A DNA stretch of 64,000 nucleotides from G963663775 sp963664255 (GTDB taxonomy: Bacteria; Bacillota; Clostridia; Oscillospirales; Butyricicoccaceae): the NCBI GenBank assembly GCA_963664255.1, contig OY760938.1, positions 558,001 through 622,000 of the forward strand, read 5' to 3'. Below, piece by piece: positions 44,075 through 53,468 of this stretch. The notes under the pieces are model-generated. The model was not told the origin of the DNA and made no database searches. It saw nothing but the letters and a program-made list of their open reading frames with translations. Every line of letters starts with the position of its first letter. The stretch's first letter is position 1. The position numbers and the translations under genes were made by a program.

Positions 44075-46150
44075 CTAATTTTCGCTCATGCTGCGTAGTG
44101 TCGCCAAAACGACCGAACGGGAAATATCCGCTTTCCCCTGATAATGCTTCAAACTAATATAAATCAAGCCATCTCGGAAATGATAACTGAGCAGTGCACT
44201 TTCACTGAACACATCCAAGCAGACCAATACCTTCCCAATGCTGATGGCGCGCTTGCTTTCCCACTGAACACGCCGACTCAGCGCATTGGACGGCACACAC
44301 AGCTGCCCTTCCTGTGCCCTGCTGATGATATGCCGCCAAACCGCCACCAAATCCTGCCTCTCCGGCATCAGAACCTGCGCTTCCTGCTTGGTCAACGGCT
44401 GGTCATTCATACAGCGATTATATAGTGACAATATCCTTTGGTCGGCGAGCAGTTCGCTTTGGCTCAGCCGCACATCCTGCACCACCATCTGCACACTCGT
44501 TCGACCACGAAAGCTGTTGATTTCCAGATAAAATGCAGCATCCACCTCATTGCCTTGCGCAAATCCGCAGCCGCCCGCCCCCGTGCCAAACAGCAGCGCT
44601 GTGTACTTGTTGCCCTCTCTCGACAGAGTTAGGCGCACATGACGGTCGCTGGAAATCGGTGTGATTTCCTCAACCATCATATTTTCCATGGCAAAAATCG
44701 GCTGTGGATTTTTTGACCCATAGGGCTCCAGCACCTGCAATCCCACTACGTTCTCTTCGCTAATCCACGCAGGTGTAATCATGCTGTCTATGTGCAGGGT
44801 TGCCCGTAGGCTGACTGGGTCAATGCGTTCCTTGGCATAGTCCTTGATGCGTTGTTTGAATGCCTGCAAATGCTCCCGATGCACCGTTAGCCCTGCGGCC
44901 AACTCGTGACCACCATATTTATCCAGCAAATCATCGCAGGCACACAAGGCTTCAAACAAATTAAAGCCAGCCATGGAACGCCCCGAGCCTTTTCCAATGT
45001 CCCCATCCATGGCAATCAAAAACACCGGACAGCTATATAAATCACAGATGCGCGAGCACACGATGCCAATGACGCCGCTGTGCCAATTTTCCCCTGACAG
45101 AACAATGATTTTATCTTCCACAGGGTCATATTCTTTGCGCAGCTGTGCCAAGGCATTTTCCAAAATTTCAGCTTCTGTCACCTGCCGATTTTTGTTTTGC
45201 TCACACAGCCATGCGGCAAGTGTCTGCGCGCGCGCCTCATCCTGTGTCAAAAACAGTTCTGCAGCGCGCTTTGCCTGCCCCAACCGGCCTGCGGCATTGA
45301 TGCGCGGGGCAAGCATGAAGCTAATGGTGCTGCTGGTGGGTTTTTTCCCTTCCTGCCCAATTTCACGCAGCAGCATCTTCAGGCCCACCGCTTGCGGATG
45401 CTGCATATTTTGCAGTCCCGCCGCCACAATCACGCGATTTTCGCCGACAATCGGCATGACATCTGCAACCGTTCCCAGCGCAGTTAAGCCCGCATAGCGG
45501 CGCAGTGTGTCTTCGGTATCCTCTGACAGGGCGCAAATCAGCTTAAATGCCACACCCACGCCGGACAGCTCTGCAAATGGATGGCTGCTTCCATCTCTTT
45601 TGGGGTCAACCACCGCAACCGCATCCGGCAGTTCGCTCAAGCATTCATGGTGGTCTGTCACGATGACACGCAGTCCAATTTCCTTTGCAAAGGCGATTTC
45701 CGGCAACGCCGTGATGCCGGAATCCACCGTAATCAGCAGCTGTGTACCTTCTGCCCGCAACCCCTCCAACGCCATTTTATTCAGCCCATAGCCTTCGCTG
45801 GTGCGGTCTGGAATGTAATAATCACAGTTTCCGCCGATAGAGCGCAGGTAATCGACCAAAATACAGGTGGCAGTCACACCGTCCACATCATAATCGCCAA
45901 ACACCGTGATTTTGCTGCCCGTCTGTACTGTTTCGCGAATTTCCTGTACCGCAGCGGCCATATCCGGCAATCTAAACGGGTCTTGCAGCCGTGTGGTGTC
46001 TGTGCTTAAAAACGTGTCCACTTCGTCCGCATCACACAAACCACGCGCACATAGCGCAGCTGCTGCAAGCGGTGTAAAGCCACCTTGTTGTGCCATAGAC
46101 TGTGCCCGCGCCAAATCCGGCTTTGCAACCACCCAATTTTTTATTTTCAT
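44075..46150 (-). CDS. recJ: single-stranded-DNA-specific exonuclease RecJ
   Basis: 691 residues. DHH-family motifs: VFGDYDVDGVTATCILVDYL, LLITVDSGITA, VIVTDHHECL, then the DHHA1 part with GGHELAAGLTVHREHL, an OB-like domain, and a long C-terminal domain. It degrades single-stranded DNA 5' to 3' in recombination and mismatch repair. GAGGAA precedes the ATG. Confidence 0.96.
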   Translation of the reverse strand: MKIKNWVVAKPDLARAQSMAQQGGFTPLAAAALCARGLCDADEVDTFLSTDTTRLQDPFRLPDMAAAVQEIRETVQTGSKITVFGDYDVDGVTATCILVDYLRSIGGNCDYYIPDRTSEGYGLNKMALEGLRAEGTQLLITVDSGITALPEIAFAKEIGLRVIVTDHHECLSELPDAVAVVDPKRDGSSHPFAELSGVGVAFKLICALSEDTEDTLRRYAGLTALGTVADVMPIVGENRVIVAAGLQNMQHPQAVGLKMLLREIGQEGKKPTSSTISFMLAPRINAAGRLGQAKRAAELFLTQDEARAQTLAAWLCEQNKNRQVTEAEILENALAQLRKEYDPVEDKIIVLSGENWHSGVIGIVCSRICDLYSCPVFLIAMDGDIGKGSGRSMAGFNLFEALCACDDLLDKYGGHELAAGLTVHREHLQAFKQRIKDYAKERIDPVSLRATLHIDSMITPAWISEENVVGLQVLEPYGSKNPQPIFAMENMMVEEITPISSDRHVRLTLSREGNKYTALLFGTGAGGCGFAQGNEVDAAFYLEINSFRGRTSVQMVVQDVRLSQSELLADQRILSLYNRCMNDQPLTKQEAQVLMPERQDLVAVWRHIISRAQEGQLCVPSNALSRRVQWESKRAISIGKVLVCLDVFSESALLSYHFRDGLIYISLKHYQGKADISRSVVLATLRSMSEN

Positions 46151-46255
46151 ACGCTTTCCTCTTATATTTCATATTGGCTTTATTATACCAAATCCCTTCC
46201 TAAAACTCAACTTTTTTGTTGAACCTGTTGAAATCGCTTTTATCTTCTATTTTTT

Positions 46256-46302
46256 AACAAAAAACAAACTGCATCGCGAAGCTTTTTTCTTGACGATGCA
46301 GT
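46256..46302 (-). terminator. terminator after the amidase gene
   Basis: A 9-bp stem (ACTGCATCG with CGATGCAGT) followed on the minus strand by TTGTTTTTTGTT, about 45 bp past the stop. Confidence 0.75.
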
Positions 46303-46346
46303 CCGTTGCGCGCTATGTTATTTTCCCAGTTGCTTTCTGTAACGCA

Positions 46347-46919
46347 TTATAACGGTGCAAAATCAAAATATTTCAGCAATCCATTATACAGCCCCACCGC
46401 AAATCCGTATGGGTCGTAGCGTAATTTTTCTGCGTCCTGTGTATTTGTGAGGTATCCAAGCTCCACCAATGCCGAGGGCATATTGGTGCGCCGCAGCACA
46501 TACAGTGCCGAATTGATGCGCACACCATTATCCCGTGTTCCCATCCGCTCTACAACGCCTGCCAAAAGCTGTTCTGCAAACCAATAGGATTGCGAATATT
46601 GCTCATACACATACACTTCCGTGCCGTTGACTGCCGGATTCCAATTAGAATTGCAATGGATGCTGATAAAATAATCTGCCGGCCATGTGTTTGCCATGTT
46701 CACCCGGGTTGCCAAGCTGCTTGCCACCGAAGTGCCAAGCTGTGTTTCCGGCGCTTCCCGCGACAGGCGCGCTTCAAACCGTGGGTCTTCCGCTAATATA
46801 CCTGCCAAATATGCCCCTACTTGATAATTAACATCCTGCTCGCGCATTCCATTTGCCTCTGCGCCTGCATTTGGATTGACAGGATTGTGTCCCTGATCAA
46901 TAAAAATACGAATTGCCAC
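46347..46919 (-). CDS. N-acetylmuramoyl-L-alanine amidase (Amidase_3)
   Basis: 190 residues, catalytic domain only. Zinc ligands and catalytic residues are seen in IFIDQGHNP (His), MREQDVNYQ (Glu), YFISIHCNSN (His) and ALVELGYLTN (Glu). There is no signal peptide or cell-wall-binding domain, so it may act in the mother cell, be released by lysis, or be exported in an unusual way. Start is GTG with GAGGTGA 5-6 bp upstream. Confidence 0.92.
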   Translation of the reverse strand: MAIRIFIDQGHNPVNPNAGAEANGMREQDVNYQVGAYLAGILAEDPRFEARLSREAPETQLGTSVASSLATRVNMANTWPADYFISIHCNSNWNPAVNGTEVYVYEQYSQSYWFAEQLLAGVVERMGTRDNGVRINSALYVLRRTNMPSALVELGYLTNTQDAEKLRYDPYGFAVGLYNGLLKYFDFAPL

Positions 46920-47129
46920 ACAATCACCTCAACTGCTATTTCTCACAGGTGTATCTCCTGCTCATTTCAGCATATGCCGCAGCCTGCGGGAAGGACAATG
47001 CCTGCCGCACATTTTACAAAACGCCCCTTTTTCATGGAATTTTCGCTGGATTTCATGGACACCCCAGCCAGAAACTGCTATACTAAAACGTATACTGATG
47101 GGATAATAAACAGGAGGATTGGAAACTGC

Positions 47130-48245
47130 ATGAAACTGGAACTGTGCTGCCCCACGCTATTTGGTCTGGAAGGCATTGTCGCGGATGAGCTGCGCTTCAA
47201 CGGAAAATTAACCGATGTACGTGCCGAAAACGGGCGTGTGTTTTTTTCCGGCGATGAACACACCTTGGCATGGGCCAATTTAAATTTACGATGCGCGGAG
47301 CGTGTGTTGATTCTGCTCGGCAGCTTTTCTGCCAAAACCTTTGACCAGCTGTTTGAGGGCGTGCGTGCCCTGCCTTGGGAGCAGTTCATCCCCAAGGATG
47401 GTGCGTTCCCTGTGAAGGGACACAGCCTGCAGTCGCAGCTGCATTCGATTCCAGACTGCCAAAAAATCATCAAAAAGGCTGTTGTCAAGCGGCTTTCTGA
47501 CCACCATGGCGTCAACTGGTTTGAAGAAACCGGCGCGCGGTATCAGATTCAGTTTGCCATCATGCATGACCGTGCCGAGCTTTATCTGGACACCTCCGGC
47601 GCGGGTCTGCACAAGCGTGGATACCGCACGCAGGCCAACGCTGCCCCGCTGCGGGAAACCCTTGCCGCGGCGATGGTAAAGCTCGCACGCTGGCGCGGCA
47701 AAGAGGAACTGCTCGACCCATTCTGTGGCTCGGGCACGATTGCCATTGAAGCCGGAATGCTTGCCATGCGCCGTGCACCCGGGATTCTGCGCACGTTTGA
47801 TGCCGAAAAATGGGGCTGCATCGATAAAAGCACGTGGAAGCGCGTGCGGGAGGATGCCGTAGCAAACATCAATCCCGAACCCATTGCGCCCATTTATGGC
47901 AGTGACCTTGACCCCGCTTGTCTGCCGCTTTCGATTGAAAACGCCAGACGTGCCGGTGTGCTGTCTGCCATTCGCTTTCAAACTGCCGATGCAACGCAGC
48001 TTTCCTATCGTGAGCGCACCGGCGTGCTGTTCGCAAACCCGCCTTATGGCGAACGTCTGCTGGATTTGAAAACCGCCCAATCCCTCTATACCGCCTTTGG
48101 GCACGCAGTCGCCGCTTCTCCTGTTAAGCAATATATTCTGTCCTCCGATGCAGACTTTGAGCGATTTTATGGCAAAAAGGCCGACCGTCGGCGCAAGCTG
48201 TACAACGGCATGATTAAATGCGACTTATATATGTACTATCAATAA
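47130..48245 (+). CDS. THUMP-domain rRNA guanine-N2 methyltransferase (YpsC/RlmL N-half type)
   Basis: 371 residues. The N-terminal THUMP/ferredoxin-like region (CPTLFGLEGIVADELRFNG) is followed by a methyltransferase domain with LLDPFCGSGTIAIEAGMLA (SAM site) and FANPPYGERL (catalytic NPPY). Expected to make m2G in 23S rRNA. The ATG at 47130 is chosen from family length; AGGAGG is 13 bp upstream, a long spacing. Confidence 0.92.
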   Translation: MKLELCCPTLFGLEGIVADELRFNGKLTDVRAENGRVFFSGDEHTLAWANLNLRCAERVLILLGSFSAKTFDQLFEGVRALPWEQFIPKDGAFPVKGHSLQSQLHSIPDCQKIIKKAVVKRLSDHHGVNWFEETGARYQIQFAIMHDRAELYLDTSGAGLHKRGYRTQANAAPLRETLAAAMVKLARWRGKEELLDPFCGSGTIAIEAGMLAMRRAPGILRTFDAEKWGCIDKSTWKRVREDAVANINPEPIAPIYGSDLDPACLPLSIENARRAGVLSAIRFQTADATQLSYRERTGVLFANPPYGERLLDLKTAQSLYTAFGHAVAASPVKQYILSSDADFERFYGKKADRRRKLYNGMIKCDLYMYYQ

Positions 48246-48318
48246 CCATCTTCCGAAACGCAGATAACGACAAGCATTTCAACAATAGCTATCATTTCAA
48301 GAACAGGGGTGTTGCAAG

Positions 48319-50082
48319 ATGAAATCATTGAGTATCCGAACCAAAATGGCAGCTTTGCTGCTGATTGTTGTCCTTGCCCTTGGCACTGCAGGCGGCATTT
48401 CCATCCACCAGATGCAGTCACTGAGCGATATTTCTTCACAGCAGCTGGAAAGCACCATTCGGGATAATTTTGATGAAAATGTGAAAGGTCAAGTAGAGAA
48501 TGCTTGTTCGCTGCTGCAAACGGTATATGACAAGGTGCAGTCGGGTGAATATACCATGGAGCAGGGCAAAACCCTCGGTGCGGATTTGCTGCGCAACCTG
48601 CAGTATGGTGTGGATGGATATTTCTGGGCGGATACATATGACGGCACCAATGTCGTCTATCTCGGCAAGAGCGTGGAGGGCACCAATCGCATAGACACCA
48701 CCGATGCAACCGGTCTTCCGGTCATCAAAACCATCATCGAAAACGGCAGACTGCCGGACGGCGGATTTACCGATTATCAGTTTCCCAAGCCGGATACCAC
48801 AGAGGCGTTTCCAAAACGGTCTTACAGCAAAGCCTTTGAACCCTTCCAATGGGTCATCGGCACAGGCAACTATACCGACTTTATTGATGCCACTGTTGCA
48901 GAGCGTCGAGCTGCTTTAGAGCGCAGTATCGCAACAGCAGTCACTAAAATGGTGGTGTTAATTGCTATCTGTTTATTGATTTCGGTGGTGCTGGGAATTT
49001 ACATCGTGGTGAGCATCGCCGTTCCCCTGCAAAAGCTCATTACCGTGACTGACCATCTCGCAGGCGGCAATTTGGATATGGAAATCCAAATCGACTCCAA
49101 AGATGAAATCGGTCGGCTTGCCCAGTCGATGCAATCTCTTGTTGCCCGCTTGAAAACCTATATGGACTACATCCAAGAGACGGTTTTACTATTAGAGGGC
49201 ATTGGAAACGGCAATTTGCATCTGGAATTTACGCACACTTATGACGGCGAATTCCAGTCCATCAAATTGGCATTGATGCACACCGCTACATTATTAAATG
49301 ACACCCTTTCCGAATTCAACACCGCTGCAAATCGTGTGGCAAGCGGTTCGGAGCATGTTTCCACAGGTGCGCAGGCACTCTCACAAGGGGCAACGCAGCA
49401 AGCCAGCTCCATCGAAGAAATGTCTGCAACCATCAATGAAATTTCTGCCCAACTGGAGCAGTCTGCCGAAAAAGCGGCTGCCGCCAACCAATTCACCATA
49501 CAATCCAACGATACCATTGCACGTGTGCAGCAGCAAATGGAGGAAATGGTGTCTGCTATGGACAGCATTAACCATGCTTCCAGCGAGATTGAAAAAATCA
49601 TCCAAAACATTGATTCCATTTCGTTCCAGACCAATATTCTTGCGCTGAACGCGTCCATTGAAGCCGCACGTGCGGGAGCAGCAGGCAAAGGCTTTGCCGT
49701 GGTAGCGGATGAAGTCCGCAACCTCGCCAGCAAATCTGCTGAAAATGCAAAAAACACGGCTGTTCTCATTGCCGATGCACTCGCTTCCATTCAAAACGGC
49801 ACCAAAATTGTGGACGAAACCAAGCTTTCTCTGCTGCAAGTCATCACAAACGCAGAAAAGACCTCCGAAATTATTCAGCACATTTCTACAGAAAGTGTTT
49901 CCCAAGCAGAGGCGGTTGCGCAAGTCAACATCGGTTTTGAACAAATTTCTGCTGTTGTGCAAAACAACAGTGCAACGGCGCAGGAAAGTGCTGCTGCAAG
50001 TCAAGAGTTGACCGACCAAGCGCAGCTGCTGAAAAATTCCATTAAAAAATTCAACCTGCATACCACAGCGGAAGAGGACTAA
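48319..50082 (+). CDS. methyl-accepting chemotaxis protein with extracellular cache domain
   Basis: 587 residues. Membrane helix 1 at about 10-30, a single-cache sensor (DGYFWADTYDGTNVVYLG ... FEPFQWVIGTGNYTDFID, residues 35-200), helix 2 (MVVLIAICLLISVVLGIYIVVSI), HAMP, and a long signalling coiled coil with the hairpin tip IQNIDSISFQTNILALNASIEAARAGAAGKGFAVVADEVRNLA. The sCache_2 type often binds small carboxylates. No flagellar or che genes lie nearby. AGGGGTG precedes the ATG. Confidence 0.95.
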   Translation: MKSLSIRTKMAALLLIVVLALGTAGGISIHQMQSLSDISSQQLESTIRDNFDENVKGQVENACSLLQTVYDKVQSGEYTMEQGKTLGADLLRNLQYGVDGYFWADTYDGTNVVYLGKSVEGTNRIDTTDATGLPVIKTIIENGRLPDGGFTDYQFPKPDTTEAFPKRSYSKAFEPFQWVIGTGNYTDFIDATVAERRAALERSIATAVTKMVVLIAICLLISVVLGIYIVVSIAVPLQKLITVTDHLAGGNLDMEIQIDSKDEIGRLAQSMQSLVARLKTYMDYIQETVLLLEGIGNGNLHLEFTHTYDGEFQSIKLALMHTATLLNDTLSEFNTAANRVASGSEHVSTGAQALSQGATQQASSIEEMSATINEISAQLEQSAEKAAAANQFTIQSNDTIARVQQQMEEMVSAMDSINHASSEIEKIIQNIDSISFQTNILALNASIEAARAGAAGKGFAVVADEVRNLASKSAENAKNTAVLIADALASIQNGTKIVDETKLSLLQVITNAEKTSEIIQHISTESVSQAEAVAQVNIGFEQISAVVQNNSATAQESAAASQELTDQAQLLKNSIKKFNLHTTAEED

Positions 50083-50094
50083 ACGCCTATCTAT

Positions 50095-50134
50095 ACAAAG
50101 GAGCTTGTCGAGCAATTCGACCAGCTCCTTTTGT
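50095..50134. terminator. terminator after the chemotaxis receptor
   Basis: ACAAAAGGAGCT-GTCGA paired with TCGAC-AGCTCCTTTTGT, starting 12 bp past the stop, with a T-rich right edge. Bases 50135-50305 hold a further small GC-rich hairpin (50149-50168) and no gene. Confidence 0.8.
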
Positions 50135-50305
50135 TGATTGTTAACGCTGTCCGCAAAATTTTGTGCGGAAAACTGTATGCAAAACCATCGACAATTTCCA
50201 CAAAATTTGATACACTATCTGTATTGAATCCCCAAATCAGAGGGGGATTATTTTTTGTGACCCTCCCGCTGTGCATGGTGGGATGCAGTCTGAAGGAGTA
50301 TGTTT

Positions 50306-51106
50306 GTGAAACTGTACGTATTGAACACCGGATATTTGGAAACCGACAAAAATAACGTGGTTGCCTGCGCCACTATTGGCACCCACAGCAACCCACATAT
50401 TACAAACGAGTGGATTAAACTGCCGGTATTGGCATTTTTAATAGAAACGGATGGTGGCTATATTTTATATGATACCGGCAGCCATCCGGATGCCATGGAT
50501 GGCTATTGGCCCAAAAACCTGCAGGAAATTTATCCGCTGTACCAAACGAAAGAGGAACGCTTGGAGGCACAGCTTGCCCTTTGTGGCGTGCGTCCTGAGG
50601 ATGTGAAAACGGTTGTGGTTTCCCACATGCATCTCGACCATGCCGGCAATCTGTCGTTGTTCCCCCATGCCCAAGTGTATGTGCCGAAGCATGATTTTTG
50701 CCATGCACAGGTGCAGGTAAGACTCAATGCTGACCCCGCCACGCACGGCGGCTATGTCAAAGCGGATTTGGATGTTTCTGTGGCGCAGTATCATCTGGTA
50801 GACGAGGATTTTGAACTCGCACCGGGTGTTGAGGTCATCAATCTGCCCGGACATACCCCTGGATTGCTGGGGCTCATGGTGCATTTGCCTGGCGGAACGT
50901 ATATTTTGCCGCAGGACTGTGTCTATACCGAAGAAATCTATGGTCCCCCCGCAAAAGCATCCGGTTTATTATATGATAGCCTTTCCTATTTCCAATCGAT
51001 TGAGAAAGTTCGAAAATTACAAAAAAAACACAACGCCACGGTTATCTATGCGCATGATTTTGAGCATTTCAAAACCTTGCAGCTTGCACCGCAGTGTTAT
51101 GAATAA
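50306..51106 (+). CDS. metallo-beta-lactamase-fold hydrolase of the AHL-lactonase-like group
   Basis: 266 residues. VVSHMHLDHAGN is the HxHxDH motif near residue 108, with later ligands in NLPGHTPGLLG and LPQDCVY and a final His in YAHDFEHF. The overall layout resembles AiiA-like lactonases, but such relatives often act on other esters, so quorum quenching should not be assumed. A GTG start is chosen because AAGGAG lies 7 bp upstream; the ATG 6 bases earlier is almost on that site. Confidence 0.85.
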   Translation: MKLYVLNTGYLETDKNNVVACATIGTHSNPHITNEWIKLPVLAFLIETDGGYILYDTGSHPDAMDGYWPKNLQEIYPLYQTKEERLEAQLALCGVRPEDVKTVVVSHMHLDHAGNLSLFPHAQVYVPKHDFCHAQVQVRLNADPATHGGYVKADLDVSVAQYHLVDEDFELAPGVEVINLPGHTPGLLGLMVHLPGGTYILPQDCVYTEEIYGPPAKASGLLYDSLSYFQSIEKVRKLQKKHNATVIYAHDFEHFKTLQLAPQCYE

Positions 51107-51109
51107 TTG

Positions 51110-51145
51110 CAAAATTCCCTTCTTTCGCAAGAAGGGAATTTTGTA
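51110..51145 (+). terminator. terminator after the MBL hydrolase
   Basis: A perfect 15-bp stem (CAAAATTCCCTTCTT and complement) with a TCGC loop, 4 bp past the stop. The T-run is short (TTTTG). Confidence 0.7.
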
Positions 51146-51175
51146 TATCAACCGTATGAACAGAAAGGGGCTGCG

Positions 51176-52435
51176 ATGATACAATTTGGATATGCCTGCC
51201 TTGCACAAGGGGTTGCCGATACCCAAATGAAGGCCTGCACCATACGCACCGCTACCACCGAGCGGCTGCACGATGTGACGGCGCACAACCTTGCCGCACT
51301 GCTGCGGCTTGTGCAGTATAATCAAAAAAACAATATTCCGCTCCTTCGTATCAGCTCCGATCTCATTCCGTTTGGCTCCAGTCCCGTGAACACATTGTGT
51401 TGGCAGGAGGTGTTTGCCGAGCAGTTTGCCCATATTGGCAGTGCCATTGCAGCAGCAAAACTGCGTGTTTCCATGCACCCGGGGCAGTATACCGTGCTGA
51501 ATTCTCCAAACGAGGATGTGGTCACTCGTGCCATTGCGGATTTGGAATATCACGAACAGGTTCTGCGTCTGCTCCATACAGACCGCACCAGTAAGCTCAT
51601 CCTGCACCTCGGTGGTGCCTACGGAGATAAATCCGCCGCAATGGAGCGGTTTTGCCGCAACTGGGAACATGTGTGTGACAGCGTGCGCCAACGGATTGTG
51701 TTGGAAAATGATGAGCGCATCTATACCATTGCCGAGGTGCTGTCTGTTGCCGAACGCTTGGGCATTCCTGTGGTTTTGGATACGCTGCATCATGCAATCA
51801 ATCCGCCTGAAGAACATCGCCCGCTTACAGATTGGATTGCACGATGTGCAGCAACATGGAAATCTGCTGATGGCAGACAAAAAATCCATTATTCCCAGCA
51901 AAGCACAGGCGCAAAGCTTGGGGCACACTCACAAACCATCTATACCGAGCCCTTTTTGCAGTTTTATGACACCATTTGCGATATGGATTTAGACATTATG
52001 CTGGAGGTCAAGGACAAAAATTTGTCTGCCGTGAAATGTGGTATTCTGACCGCAGCGCATCCGCATATCTCTCTTTTGGAGCATGAATGGGCAAACTATA
52101 AATACAACGTGCTGGAGCATTCCCACCCTGCTTATCTGGAGATTCGTTCGCTGTTAAAAGACAAAACCGCCTTTCCCGCAAGGCAGTTTTACAGCATTTT
52201 GGAGCAGGCAATGGATACCCCCATTGAGCCAAATGGTGCAGTGAATGCACTGCTCCACGTTTGGGGATATTTCAAAACTGAGGCACAGCCAACTGAAAAA
52301 AAGCGCTTTTTCACAGCCTTGGAAAACTACAAAACAGGTGCCGTAACCCTCGCTTCTGTCAAAAATCAGCTGCAACCGCTTGCTAAAAAGTATGACGAAC
52401 GCTATCTGCTCCAATCCTATTATTTCATCAAATAG
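51176..52435 (+). CDS. uvsE: UV damage endonuclease UvdE/UvsE
   Basis: 419 residues. The TIM-barrel has QFGYACL at the start, LLRISSDLIPFGSSPVN, VSMHPGQYTVLNSP, LILHLGGAYGDK, IVLENDER, VVLDTLHHAINP and HYSQQS, which are the metal-binding and damage-recognition segments of UVDE. A C-terminal extension of about 120 residues is present (from about 300), as in some Firmicutes. It nicks DNA 5' of UV photoproducts. AAAGGGG precedes the ATG. Confidence 0.94.
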   Translation: MIQFGYACLAQGVADTQMKACTIRTATTERLHDVTAHNLAALLRLVQYNQKNNIPLLRISSDLIPFGSSPVNTLCWQEVFAEQFAHIGSAIAAAKLRVSMHPGQYTVLNSPNEDVVTRAIADLEYHEQVLRLLHTDRTSKLILHLGGAYGDKSAAMERFCRNWEHVCDSVRQRIVLENDERIYTIAEVLSVAERLGIPVVLDTLHHAINPPEEHRPLTDWIARCAATWKSADGRQKIHYSQQSTGAKLGAHSQTIYTEPFLQFYDTICDMDLDIMLEVKDKNLSAVKCGILTAAHPHISLLEHEWANYKYNVLEHSHPAYLEIRSLLKDKTAFPARQFYSILEQAMDTPIEPNGAVNALLHVWGYFKTEAQPTEKKRFFTALENYKTGAVTLASVKNQLQPLAKKYDERYLLQSYYFIK

Positions 52436-52473
52436 TATCCACCTGCGAAAAATAAAAAGCAGACTGTATACAT

Positions 52474-53325
52474 TTATGCAATCTGCAATTTCCGAAAGCG
52501 TCCTGGCGAAAGCCCAACTTTCTGCGAAAACATCTTGATAAAACTGACTTCTGAGTGGTATCCTACCTGCTCACCCACCGCACGAATGGTCATCTGTGTA
52601 TTTTTTAGTAGGTATTTGGCGTGGCTGATGCGCAGCAAAATCAAATAATCATAGGGCGAGTACCCCGTTGCTTTTTTGAAAATGCGCACAAAATGATAGG
52701 GACTAATTTGCACGTGCTCGGCAATCTCCCCCAGAGAAATCGATTCATGCAGTCTGTTTTGGATGTACACGATGGCACGTTCCACCGATGTGGTGTTTGC
52801 CGCTGTCTGCGCAGAACGCTTCTCTGTGCTGGTCGTCAAATAACACAGCATCTCAAACAGCATTCTGGAGCACATTTGCTCTGCAATCTGCTGTTTGTGG
52901 AAGCTATGTATCAACTGCCCCAGAAGCGCCTGCACCTCGCTATGGTGCTGCTTTGTGAGATAAATTCCTTTTTCCTGCACAATGGCGTCGCAGAAGGATT
53001 TTGAATTTGCGCCGTTGATATGCATCCAAAAAAATTCAACGTTGGATTTGGCATAATATTGATGCGGTGCATAGGCGTTGAGCAGCACCATCTCGTTTGC
53101 AGATGCAACCAGATGTTTGCCGGAAACCTTGAATGCCAGCTCGCCTTTTCGCACAAAGAAGAGAATGTAGGTTTGTGCATCGCTTCGATTCACACAGTAA
53201 CCCGGTTCACAAAAATAGTGCCCGCATTCCGTGGTATAATAATAAAACTGCCGCGCAAGGTCTGTTAGGACAGGAATAAAATAATGCGACCTAGACAGAA
53301 CGCCGCATTCATTTCGGCAAAGCAT
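52474..53325 (-). CDS. AraC-family transcriptional regulator
   Basis: 283 residues. The N-terminal cupin sensor (YILFFVRKGELAFKVSGKHLVASANEMVLLNAYAPHQYYA, residues 55-100) is followed by two helix-turn-helix motifs in the last 100 (ISLGEIAEHVQISPYHFVRIFKKATGYSPYDYLILLRI and AVGEQVGYHSEVSFIKMFSQKVGLSPGRFR). Such regulators control sugar or polyol use. It is 144 bp upstream of iolG's stop on the same strand, as a separate unit, so a role in the inositol locus is possible but unproven. AAAGGAG precedes the ATG. Confidence 0.92.
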   Translation of the reverse strand: MLCRNECGVLSRSHYFIPVLTDLARQFYYYTTECGHYFCEPGYCVNRSDAQTYILFFVRKGELAFKVSGKHLVASANEMVLLNAYAPHQYYAKSNVEFFWMHINGANSKSFCDAIVQEKGIYLTKQHHSEVQALLGQLIHSFHKQQIAEQMCSRMLFEMLCYLTTSTEKRSAQTAANTTSVERAIVYIQNRLHESISLGEIAEHVQISPYHFVRIFKKATGYSPYDYLILLRISHAKYLLKNTQMTIRAVGEQVGYHSEVSFIKMFSQKVGLSPGRFRKLQIA

Positions 53326-53468
53326 AGAAACTCCTTTCTGGCGGGTTGTATGTTTATCCGAAGACTTCTGGCAAATCCATTCGACACCGTCTGCACGCCA
53401 TGATGCTATAAGAACCTTGCGCTCGATATGTCCTGCGCAAGGCTCTTATACATACAGAATAATTGCGA

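Noticed and set aside
50306..51106. Quorum-quenching AHL lactonase
   Set aside because: The fold and motif fit, but relatives with the same motifs hydrolyse many other substrates and there is no context for acyl-homoserine lactones here.
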